A DNA stretch of 64,000 nucleotides from Polydactylus sextarius (lineage: Eukaryota > Chordata > Actinopteri > Polynemidae). The notes below the pieces were generated by a model. The model was not told the origin of the DNA and did no database searches. It saw only the letters and a program-made list of their open reading frames with translations. Positions 45,301 through 57,400 of this stretch are shown here, piece after piece. Within the stretch, counting starts at the first letter, position 1. Every line of letters begins with the position of its first letter. The stretch is from NCBI GenBank assembly GCA_016801845.1, contig CM028926.1, positions 5,306,501-5,370,500 of the forward strand, given 5' to 3'. Both the position numbers and the translations under genes were made by a program.

Positions 45301-46924
45301 TAATGCATTTTAATTTATGGAAAAATATTCTTCCTCCATTCTTATCCCCCAGATGACACTATAGGGGTTCTACTTATTTTTGGACATCTTAAATCATTTT
45401 TGCATCCTTGGGATCTGCCAATCTGCCATAATAGACCAGAGTGTCATTCAGCAGATGGTAGCTCCAGATGTCTCACCTTTCTTCATGTCCCTGCTCTAAC
45501 ACCCTCCTCTCCCTCCATTCATCCACCCCCTCCACAACAGCTTACCTGTACACCAACGTATCATCTGCCGTGCTGTTGTACTGAATCTGGTACATCCTGA
45601 TGCCAGGGATGTGGCGCTCAGATGGCCAACGGATCACAGCGGAGGAGGAGGTCAATTCGGTGACCATCACCCTTCTGTCCTGCTTGTCGTAGCCCTTGGT
45701 GTCATTGCCAGATTTGGTGGAGGTGGTGATGTCTGAGAGACCAGGGTCTTCGCGCATGTGGCCTGTGTTGTTAACAAACAAGGGTAAAGGGATCATGTTG
45801 ATCTCAACAGCAGCTGTGGCAATGCCTGCGGCATTGGATGCAACGCAATTAAATGCCCCGCTGTCCTTCAGCGTAGTGATGAGAATATCAAGGGTGCCAT
45901 TATCATACAGAATGGTGCGGGAGTTGTTATGCACCAGCTTGCCGTCTGGTGACCGCCAGTGTATATCTGGGTCTGGATCACCCACAGCTTTGCATTTAAG
46001 AGTCACACCCTGCCCCTCCATTACAAAGGGCTTAGTGGAAATATGCTTGGTGATCAGCGGAGGCTCACAAATAAATTCCTCCTCTTGAATGGACCAGAAG
46101 TACTTGTCCATGAGATGCTCTGGTGAGGCACAAGTCTCCAGATCGTCCTCTCTTGTCAGCCTGCGGAGCCACAGCAGCTCACAGTTGCAGTGAAGAGGGT
46201 TTCCCCCAAAGCTCACAGCCAGTGTGGACGAGCTGGAACCTTTGGCGTCAGACAGGACTTGTGCGTGTTGAAACAGGCTGTCTGGTGGTAGCTTCTGCAA
46301 CCTGTTTGAGGTCATGTCCAGACGGACCAGTTTGGTGAGCAGTGTAAAAGTCCCCGCTCCAATGTGATCAATCAGATTGTGGTCTAATGTGAGTGTGTTG
46401 ATGTTAGTCATTCTGGCTATTTCTTCCCAGGGAAGGCTGCGCAGGTTGTTATTGGAAAGATCCAAGTCCTCTATAGTGGAAACAAACTCATCAAAAGATG
46501 TGGGGGCCACCTGGTGGATCTGGTTGTTTCCAAGGATGAGGTGTCGTAGGTTGATGAGACCTTTGAAGTGATCGCTCTTTATCACGCTGAGGCGGTTTCC
46601 GTCCATGTGGAGCGCCCGCAGAGACCGCAGGCCGAGGAAGGCGTAGGGGGTGATCTGGCTGATCGTGTTACGAGACAAAGTGAGGTGAACCAAACTAGTC
46701 ATGTTGAAAAAGTCTTTCTTGCGGATGATGGTGATGAAGTTGTCGGTGAGTCGCAGCTCGACGGTTTTGCGGTCGATTGTGGGAGGAACGAACAACAGAC
46801 CGGTCTTGGCGCAGAGCAGAGTTAGAGTTGGAGAGAGGTGCTGGCAGATGCAGCGGCCGGGGCAACTGTAGCCCTTCACCAGAGCTGCACACAGCAGCAC
46901 GCACAGAACCAGCCGGTCCATCAT
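42398..46924 (-). CDS. lrfn1: lrfn1 (SALM2), synaptic adhesion leucine-rich repeat protein
   Basis: Neuronal single-pass adhesion protein of excitatory postsynapses whose C-terminal PDZ ligand binds PSD-95-type scaffolds. Two coding exons: 45546-46924 and 42398-43298, joined in phase 2, 759 aa (recalled human LRFN1 771). Order: signal peptide (1-18); LRR N-cap with CPGRCICQ (21-28); about seven LRRs (55-235); LRR C-cap (C246, C248, C265, C286); Ig domain (C311 and C360); fibronectin III (about 420-515); transmembrane helix (about 527-549, [20 protein letters not shown]); cytosolic tail ending ESTV. Assignment to LRFN1 over LRFN2/5 rests on CAKTGLLFVPP, LRLTDNFI and the tail motif SFDGGDYSIFQSHSYPRRAR with FSSTEWMLESTV. 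The start has an upstream acceptor at about 46943, so a non-coding 5' exon exists. Confidence 0.95.
44810..45050. repeat. Diverged dispersed repeat in lrfn1 coding-region intron
   Basis: CCCTGTGGAGGGAAACCACTGG, CAGCTCCACCTTGACTGG, CACATTGTTACATCAATG and ACATATAATAACATATCA follow the order of an abundant percomorph repeat, also seen at 27615-28110. Boundaries are approximate. Confidence 0.4.
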
Positions 46925-49900
46925 TGGTCAGTTTCCAGGTCCTGTGTGTGAGACAAATAAAGGAGAGTCAAAAATAGAGTTCTTTGAATAAATAAACAGC
47001 ATCGTAGTCTTTATGGAAGCCTGCTGCAAAAATATAGAGTCTAGCCAAGATTGCTGAGACTGCCAGAATGGTATCAATCACAAAATGAAATGGAGCTTTT
47101 CTGAAATAATGGCACCTAGGATGATGAAAGGCTGCACCAACACCATCTGAAACCCGTGTCTGTGTAGCCTTTTAATGGAAATAACAGAATGTTTTTGTGC
47201 TACCAGGCTGCATCACTGCTGAACCATATAATTTCTTGAATGATCAGAAGATGGTTTTCCTATATTAGGTAACCAAGCCACGTACATTTCCATCCAGCAA
47301 GGTTTGTGTGTTTTTCTTGCTCTGAACTCCACATCAGGGGGGGGAATTAAAGGTAGGAAAGGGCGCTTGTCAGCAATGCTCAGGGATTTTTATGACCTTT
47401 TCATGCTCTCTCACTCTCCTAATGCTTCTGAGATATCCCACAATATTAGACAGAGACCTGTCATGTAAATCACAGCAACATAAAGTAAAGGTGAAAACAG
47501 CAGCTTGTTTTTTTTTTCCTAGAGTCTATCCAATGGAGGCATTACTGGACGGTTCTTGGTTTTTGAGGATGTGATTCGCAGATTCCCCTTTAGAGGTATT
47601 GATTTCAGTCTTGGAGAGAACATGCCTGCGGTGACAGGAGTAAAAAGTGATCCGTGGCTGTAATAACCATAAGAGACCCCAGTGGAACACCAGCTGTGAT
47701 GTACCGGTGCCCTTTTTGGCATCCATCTTCACTGCAAATGCCTTAAGCTTTGCTGTTGATGAGACAACCTGTTAACGCCAATAAAGTAAAGGCATGACAA
47801 GTGACTTCTCCTTTCTGGTTTTAGAGAAAGAAAAATAGTTTCTGATCTGTGCAAAATCCAACATCTCAATCAAGAGCAAGGTTTGCTATTTAAAAGCTCA
47901 GCATAAATACTTTTATTGCCCTCGAGAAATGCTGGCTGTGGAGTTTTATACACAAATAGAGTCTGTTTTTCAGCATTGCTGATGCCTCACGTTGTCATGA
48001 CTAATCTGAGCCTTTCTATCTTCTTTCCACCACACTGAGGTGGTGCTGACGTTCTTAACACCACAGATTTTGTCCCCCATTGTGCCTGTAGCAAAAGCAT
48101 CTAAAGCTCATAGCACCAATAGCCGTAAATTAAATTTGATTTAGAAATGCCGGAGGGGAAATTTCATTGAATATTTTAAATGCCTCGTGTCAGATTTTAT
48201 AGGAAATTTAAGTATAAGCAAAGCTCTCCTCACCTCCATCTGTCAGACTTTAAGTCATTTGTATGCTTTGCACAGAGGCTGTTTTCAGAACTTACACTTC
48301 ACAAACTTAGTCTGATGTTGTTATGAATCTTCAAGGTAGTGAGAGAAGTGAGAAAGAAGTGAGAGGGTGCATGTCGTTTTACATCAACCTGAACAGTTCA
48401 GTTGCTTATCCTTTTCGCTCTCTTGCACAGACACACACACATACACACACGTCTGGCTACAGTCACCTTGTTAACCATGGAACGCTGCCGTCCAATCAGA
48501 GCACTCATTAAAATCTGGGTTCGTATGATGTCATCTCTGAGGGAGGAATAACAGTTCAAACCAGTGGAATTTTTCGTCAGAGGTTGTTGATCAAATTCAT
48601 TTCAGCAGTGACAGTATTATTTCTACTTTATACTACATTTCACAACACCACTGGACTGTAATTTATAAAAACATCAAACACAAACCTTGACTCCGTTTTT
48701 GTCTCAACTGCAGACTTAAGACTCTAAACTCCATTTGCAACAACAAATCAACAACAAATCATGCATAGTTATTTTCTATGTTCAGTCAGAGGATAAACCA
48801 TTTCCTTGCAGAAAGACACATGCTAGGTGATACTCTGTGAAAAGAATTTCAAAAAGCCCCCGAGAGAATTTATTTATTTAGCAACGCTTCTTTATTGTTG
48901 CCTCGTAGCGTACCTGCCTTCTTTAAATTAATTCACCAAAATGTCCTTCCTTTCCTTTTTTTACAATGTTGTGAAAACTAAAACTACAATGCTGTTTCTA
49001 TAGTGTTTGTTAAAATTAAACTGTTTTAATTTTAGTTTACTGCCTTATTGTTTCACGATCATAATAGCCAAAATATGAGATTATAATGGAGAACCAGAGG
49101 CAGTGATATGGATTAAAGTTACTTTACACTTTTGATGGATTTTGATGGATTAATCGGTTCAATTAAATAATTAATTGGTTTTTTTAGATCTGCAACAATT
49201 AGTCAATTCATCTTTTAATCCATCAAAATAAGTTTGATCAGCAACTATGCAATCATTTTTTTTTACCAAAAGCACAAACCATTTACAAAATATAGAAATG
49301 TCGCCTTTCTTTGTCACATATGATAATAAATAAAACATAAATCTGGAGTTCTGTATTCACACAGTTAGACTGTTGGGAAAAAAAGAGAAAATATCTGAAA
49401 CTCAGATGCTTTCTGCTCAGACACAGAGCTTTCTTCCTCTGAAATAGATACACAGCTACAATAAAACAGTGTGAAAAGAGTTTTGACAGTGTTGAGATCT
49501 TTGCTTCAGATTTCAATCTAACACTGTCTCCAAAGTTTGTTAAATTTAAACACAATAGTGACCTTGCCTGATTGTATTGGTATTCAGATAGTAACTGGGC
49601 CATAAAGCTCATAGTTTCTCTGAGGACCATCTGTGCCAGAGCATGTCCTGACACACCACTGAGGATACTCTATTGATCTTTCAGCATCTCAGGGAGGGGG
49701 GGACTTTGTTGCCACGGCAACTCTGATGTAGAATGTAGGTCTTTGAATTGCATTAAGATCATGTTGAGCTGCCCGAAAAGCAGAGCTCCAGTCTTAATGG
49801 GTGCTGAGAAGGTAAAAGGGGACGTGAACAGACATCTGAATGGCCAAGTTAATTAAAAAGGAAAGGGCAGCTCCACCTCACATTTCCATTTCTGTTTTAT

Positions 49901-50380
49901 GGCTTGATATCACTGCCCGGGTCCAAGTCAATATGTTGGCAACAAGACGGTGCATGAGGTGAACTGCAGTTTGTGTCCAGTTATGCAGGAAGACAAGGCG
50001 TTGCTTACAAAGATAACCACAACAATTATAACTATTATGAAGAAAGGCTTATTTTTACTAAACCAATAAATAAATTAAGCACATTAAATTAAACACACCT
50101 ATACACATATGGAGCTATAAACACGCTGATTGAGATGGAGAAGCAGTTTTACTTCAGTGTGGTTATAACTTTAGTTCTAAACCTTATTTAAATTATCTCC
50201 CTGTTTGTTTTTGAATGTATTACAGGGAGGATTTTAATTCAATATGATTGAAATTTGAAAATTTGCACATCCTAAGCCACCAAAAGGTGAACTTGACATT
50301 CAGTACGCGACTCTAGAAGTTTTTCTCATCGTGATCCATCCTTTGAGCCTCCTTTGACATCCATTGTCCTTGTCTACAAA

Positions 50381-50430
50381 AACACAAAACAAAACAAAAC
50401 AAAACAAAAAAAAAAAAAAAAAAAAAAAAA
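50381..50430. repeat. (AAAAC)n plus poly-A tract
   Basis: Five or so CAAAA units followed by about 25 A, in the lrfn1 5' intron. It may be the tail of a retro-insertion; no element body is recognised. Confidence 0.85.
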
Positions 50431-53400
50431 CTGACTTACAACAAGATACAAAAAAAGAAATTGATTATGTTTTGTTTTAAGTGTAGGTTTGCATATTTGT
50501 CTGGCCTCCTGTTTGTGGGAGTCTGTCTGACCTTGCCTCAGTTTGGAATAATCCTCATTACTGATTACTGTGCATTTTGAATCTGAGCCTCCGTATGATC
50601 AGTGTTATTTGTTGTGGGTGTGTTTGTTTTATTTTGTTTTGTTTGTTTTATCTGCTTGCACAGACGTATATTCTAGGGTCTGAGGGTTGTTAATTTCTGC
50701 ATCAGTGGGAGCATCTTTTAACCAACTGCGTGGGAGCTCCTGTCTCATGGTGCCCATTTGGACTTTAAATGAAATGTTCATCTTCGATGAAGGTTGTAAA
50801 TTTTTCTACTTTACATCTGGCTGAGTTGTAATTATCCTCTTACCTCTGGACCTGAATACAAAATTACATACTACACAGCAAGAGACGAAGCATTTATTGA
50901 ATTCATCAATTAGTTAGGTAATGGATACATTATCATCAAAAATAAAATTAAATCAATAATCAGGTATCAAAGGAAAATGGCAAATGGTCTTGTTTGGACT
51001 AGTGCGTGCTCCCAAACAAGTTCTTGGAACTATTTGCAAGGATATAGCTTAATTATATAAATTCCCTATTATTTTTTACTTATTAACATTAACACCATCA
51101 GGTATTAACATCTAAATACCTGATGGAAAAGACAGAACCTGTAAACCTGTGGTTTATTGCACTTAGTTTCAGTGTGTTATCACGCTTTCAACTGCTGACC
51201 TCTCGCTGACAAAGTAACTGATATGGATCTGACTTTATGTAGCTTAACTCAGCTCCCAACAAAAAGGATCAGGTTTCATCCAGAGACACAGAGACATGAA
51301 AATAGACTATTTACACACAGGCGTAATTATACACACAACATGGAGACGTGAATACATTACAGCACACATCTGCCCACGTTGAACACACGATAGATATGCG
51401 CAGAGTCATGACGATGTACATACAAACAAACATACTGACGAAAGGAGGGAAAAACAGAGAGGAAATTAAATTAACCCTACGGTTGACATTTTCAGGCATT
51501 CGAGTGTAAGTATGCGCCTGTGTGTTTATACTGGTGTTACATTCTCAAATGTGGTAAAGTGACACTGGCGTAAAAACAGACTTGGTTGCTTCTTATTATT
51601 TATTATCTTATGGTTCACATATTCACGCTGAAGCTGTGTTGTCAACATCAACATCAACATCTCAGAGCTGTTGGGGCGGGGGTTCCTGGTTCAAATGGAG
51701 ATAAAGCTGACACTTTGCTAGTAAAAGCTTAAAAGGTCTCATCTAGAACAACGCAGCAGGGATGAAGCAAATGCTGAAAGATGTCGTCTCTAACAGCTCG
51801 TGCTATTTCTGACTGTGTAACACCTTTCTGCTGCTGCTGCATTCCTAACACACAGCATCCAGGTCACGAGGATGATAATGCATCAGCACAACCTTGGAGA
51901 TAGTCGATCTTCATGTGAACGGCAAAATTAAAACAGTTTATTATATTATTTTGTCATTTCATTATTGCAACTCCGGCACGACACTGTCGGAAATGTTATT
52001 GCCGGGATCCATGAATTCTCCATGATATTCTCATAATTAAATGACCAGAAAAAAAGAAATAGTTTTACAAATTGAACAAAGAAAGATAACTTGGAATACC
52101 TCACAAATCCCAGAGCTGTCATATGCGACAAAAATACGCAGACACATACACACACACCAGTTGACCAGTTTCATAAAAATTAGATTTACAGATCAAACAG
52201 TGTCTCCTTAATTACTGTCCTCTGTGAGAATTACGTACATGAGTCTTAACTATGATCGTTAAACTGTACAAGAATGTGCTAATACCTGCCAGTTTATATT
52301 CACTCACAGTGAAATATGTCTTCAGCTGATATAACGCTGGGATCATAACGTGGTGACAATGACTCCTTTTCAGAGGACAGCTTACCTCAGGTGATCTTTG
52401 TGGGATTTTCTTTGCTGTTATAAGAAAAACCATTTGCCTTAAAAATCTAAAAAATCATAGGAGGTTGACACTAGAGTTAAAATTATTAATCAATCTTTTG
52501 AAAATGAATCAACTTAATAGTTTCAACTGTTACCTAAATCCATCCAGCTTCTCTCACTGAGAGGATTTTGAGCATTTTCTATTTCACTGCAACTTGAATA
52601 TTTTTTATTTTTGACTGTTGACAAAACAAGAAATTATAGTCATGTCTGGCTTTAGCCACTTGTCATTAGAGTTCTGATTTGAGTCAAGAGTATTATCTTC
52701 ATTTGGCCTTAACCAGCCACAAAACTCTAACTAAAACTATATTGGCAGGGTAACAGTTAAAATTCAGTGCTGACAAATTAAGACAATTAACAGTATATTG
52801 TTTTGATTGTCACATAATTGTCAAATAATTTTCATAATGAAAACAGTTGTTAGTGGTGACAGTTACCGCGGCTCACACATATTTTGAAAGTGACATTGAA
52901 AATAGTCAAACGTTCGAAACGCAGACAATTCTAGAGTTTGTCCTTTCAAAATGATTTGCCCACAGCAAGAGCATTTTAAGGATGTTCTCTGGACACAACG
53001 TTGTCAGGAAGCCGTAAACGCCAATTAAACAGCGCAGAAAGCGGTCTGCTAGCTGCCCTTGTGTGACTCTTGTCAGGATGCAGGCATAATTATTGACAGG
53101 CCGAGTTCATTGGAGTCATCTTTGTCTCCACCAGTGGACGTCTAAACTGAGACTCCACAGCCCTGGGGATTTGTGGTCGCATCCCATTAATGGAGGGGTG
53201 TTGTCGTAAACAGGAGGGACATTTGCATATTATAATTATGTTTGTATGCAAATACAGCCTTCTCAATTACATCCCATTTAAAACTTTCAATGAAGAGGAA
53301 TTGAGAAACACAAACTACCATAGTTCCATAAACTTTAATTGTACAAGCTTCCCTAAACAAGATGAAGAACATTAGCATCACGTTGGCGTGGTGTAAGGTT

Positions 53401-54450
53401 AGTCATGCACATCACTTGTTGATTGGACACGTAGGTGATTGTTTTACCTGCTATTAGTTTCTTTAAATCTGAAACACTTCCACCCACAGAAATAATCAAC
53501 CTTTCAATAGCCAATGCAACAGTTACAAATTACCTCAACTATTAGTCTCCATTAATTATTTGTTGAATTCATAAAACACTGTTTTGTGTTATTTTATGTA
53601 AAAAAAACTCAAAACCAAAAAAGAACCATTTGTCTATTGCAATTAAGAAACTAAAAACCAGTGCAATTTTCTCCGTTTAGCTTTTTAAAGATCAGTTCAT
53701 TATTTATTCTGTCCACCTCACCAACTGTTGAAGAATTTCCTCACATCAGACAATGTCCATAAATAATCACACTCTCTTATATGTCAGAACACTCAAATAA
53801 TCAAAGGGGAAGTGTCTTGATTTATATGAATGACACATGGGTGCGTTTCTTCATATGAAGTGATTGTTTCTTGTTTCTTGCCCCACGGCCACACATTACT
53901 ACACCACATTTCTGCACAGAATCCTGATTACTTAATTTCCATTCACCGAATTCCTCTATGAAATAGATTCACTAATCACAAGGACCATTGTGACACATAA
54001 TGGAATTATTAGATATAGTGTTGTTCCAGTCCCTTTATACACAAATTGCCTCCCCAACTGAGCCAAAACTAAATAAAAAAGACCCTGACAGCATTCCATT
54101 TGTTCACTGTCATGATTAATAGAATAAACAAGACAATGTACTAACCTCTGATTTACAATGGCCACTTGTATAATTTTATATTTGCTGCGAGAGGTTTTGC
54201 AGCGCTTCGCTCTCAGAGAGAAAGACAGGATTTCTTCAAGTTCACACTTGGGTTTGAGGATTAGGAATGCACTGCACTAATGATAATAAAGACAAAACAC
54301 TACCACTAAATGTCTTTGTCACTGTCTGAACAATATGAATAATCTCTAATATTTAATGATATGTTGATTTCAAATCAAAATTGTGATTTTAAGGACTTTT
54401 ATTTTTCTGTTTCAGAATGTAGCACGTCCTGACATCAACAAATTGCTTGA

Positions 54451-54482
54451 TGATACCCAGTGTGGCTGATACCCAGTGTGGC
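54451..54482. repeat. 16 bp tandem duplication
   Basis: The unit TGATACCCAGTGTGGC is present twice without any mismatch, implying a recent local duplication. Confidence 0.9.
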
Positions 54483-57400
54483 TGTTACTCTTTTCTCCAT
54501 GAAGCAGTTTTCACTGACATCCTCCAAGAGATTGCTGAAGTACAGTCAACATATTTGTCAAAAAAGATAGAAAAGAAGAAGAAGAAAAAAAGGCATAGAC
54601 AAACAAACCTTGATAAGAACAGAAACTGCTTGCAAATAATAAGACAGACGGTGATTCTGAATGACGCCCAGCTTATGGGATATCTATTCCTAGACTTCTA
54701 GACTTAGACATTTTTTAAATGAAGCAAGGGTCAGTCACAACACGTGGTGATTAACAGAAACTGTGGCAGCATCACTGTCTCTTCTATATGAATTTCCTGC
54801 AAGTGTTCCCATGTGGTGACAGTTATTTTCTCACTGATGCACTCTTGTTTGTCCTCGCTGCACTTATCATTTTATCCATTGATTCGTTATTTTATTTAAT
54901 CCTTGTTTTCTTGTTGCTTAGCACTGCAGAGCTCCACAGCCTCCTTGCTCTATGCAGATGAGCTGAATGGTTGTGGTGCCTCATGGTGTCACCTTTTGCT
55001 ACAGTTATTCTAAAGAATCTACCCAGTAAGGCTTTCCGGTACTCCTCCTGAGGCTCCTATACTGCACTGATTGTGCTCTGTATGTAGCCTTGCAAGGTAT
55101 TATGTATGCCTGTTATGTGCTTCACTGCCACTGCATTCTCTAGTGAAAAATTGATTCGTGATGTAGAAAAAATATGCATAAAACAGTTTAATTTAAAGCA
55201 AGAGATGAGATGGATCAGTGACCAGCTTGTCCTGCATTAAAGGAAACAACAGAAACAATGTGGATCAACTGTGAATCACATAATATAACGTGTTCCTTTA
55301 AATCTGCTGTGACAGTTACAATAAATAGGACAGGATGATGAATTTAACAATACATCTAATTTGGGTTTATAGCCATGCTAATAACAAGAGTCTGGGAATG
55401 GTCATGTCAAACACTCTGTAAACCACTAAACATCTGAATGACTACTGAATATGTTGCCCACACACATTCATGACCTCCACAGGGCAAATCACAAGAACAT
55501 TAATGATCCTTTGTCTCATCCTCTGGCACCATAATTGGAGGTCTGAGCTTTGAGAATTACTAGAGGTAACAAGTAAATGCTTTGAAATTTGACATAGGTA
55601 TGGACTCTTTTTTGAGTTCAATAAAGCTGACCTATAAAAGTGGGTGTGAGTGTCATATCCTTGTGTCAGGAAGGCCACTTGCCAAGCAGAAGGACCCTGG
55701 TCCCTTGACTTTGGTTAAACTATTGTCTTGTGCTGCTTCCTCGCCAGACCCTACTAAACCTAGATGACCCCATTCATCATTTTGAATCTCAAGTCAAACA
55801 CAAACAAGTTTCCAATGTGCTCCTTCTCCTTTGTGACTATAAGTATCATTTAATTAACAAAAACAATTGAGATTTATTACCAACAGGATTCACATGAATA
55901 AATCTACTGTAAAATTAATGAAGAGTTCACACGACACTAATTGATACAGAGTACAGTGGTCCGAATTCACTCAAGGCTGTAATGCTTATGAGTGTGTCAT
56001 AACCTCAGAATGAGGCAGCTATGACTGCATGACATTCACTCTGTGAACACAAATAATGGACCACACAGCTTCAATTTGACACACTTCATTGGAAATCCTG
56101 CACAAAACAGGTTTAGGCATTAAGTTTTGACACGCATATATTTTAGAAGTATTATATTCACATATGCACTGTAGGGCGTCTGAGCCCCACTAATCCAGTC
56201 TCTGAATTGAATTTAGCTCCTTGCAGTGGCAATATGTCTACATGGTGGCAGTGGGGCAGTAAATAAGGTACGCATTTATCTGCAGTGGCTTTGACCCAAG
56301 AGACTTTAGTGACTTCAAGTGAACACTTGCTGCTTCCAACAACAACATCATGTACAAGTTCCTTTATTTGTTCAGTACAAAGAACATTAATGTTGTGCAC
56401 CAGTTACTCCAGGTCCTGTACTTGCACAAATATATTTGTTTTTGGTATTTTTTTTTTTTTTTTTTAAATTTGGACCTTGTTTTCCTTTAGTGCAGGGTGC
56501 AACATGAAGATATGGTATCATTTGCTATTTTTTCATGTATTTATTTCTTTAATCATTAACTGTTGCACTAGATGAATCCACAATAGAGGCGCAGAGCAAA
56601 AAGGGTTTCAGGGTTTATTATAATATCTGATTAAACATAAACGTATTTAGAAATATGCAGTATATGAGCATGGATATCCTCTTCAATAATAACCATATAA
56701 TTTAAGTAAGGCCCCACTACAAAAGTTTTATAGTGCTGTAATAGTTATTATCAAATTAATTAAAACATAATCGGTGCACCATAGAGTGAACTGTTAATGA
56801 TAGTAGCAATAACACAGACACAGGCAGGTATCCTCTTTGCCTGATTGGTAATCCAGTCTTGTTGGAACTATATTTAAGTTAAAGTTACCGTGTTAATGTT
56901 TTTTTCATTTAAATAAATACTTTAAATGTATCCCTGAGGCATATTATCTGCATTTAATGCATTTCCATCTCTATTAAACCATAGCCAAGATTATTTTTTC
57001 AAAGAATTGAAATCCTGCAACACACTGTTTATTTGCATGTGGGCTTGCTAGCAGTTTTTTCTTTTTCCTCGCTGTAGTTGGGCAATGGCTACATCCCTTG
57101 GCAAGCTACTGCCACCAACTGTGGATCTGTGAAATATCACGAAAACCATTGGTGGGACTGTATGTAATGTCACCATGTGTAGACATGTCTTTGTGCCAAG
57201 ACATGTAATACTGACAAACTAGTGACCCACTCTTAACAACAGCGCAGAAACAGAAAACTCCCAGTGGAAGCTTTAAAGGTCACCCAACCTTCTGTAAAGT
57301 TCCCCAGAAACAGTCACTAATGAGTGTTTCATTTGATGTCTTTATTCCTGCAGGTTTTATCTGTTAGGTGCTGTTTAAAAATGTTGATATGCATGATCCT

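Noticed and set aside
45696..46088. Plus-strand open frames opposite the first lrfn1 exon (also 46568-46825)
   Set aside because: Both are shadows of the LRR/Ig-coding frame on the minus strand, produced by its GC content.
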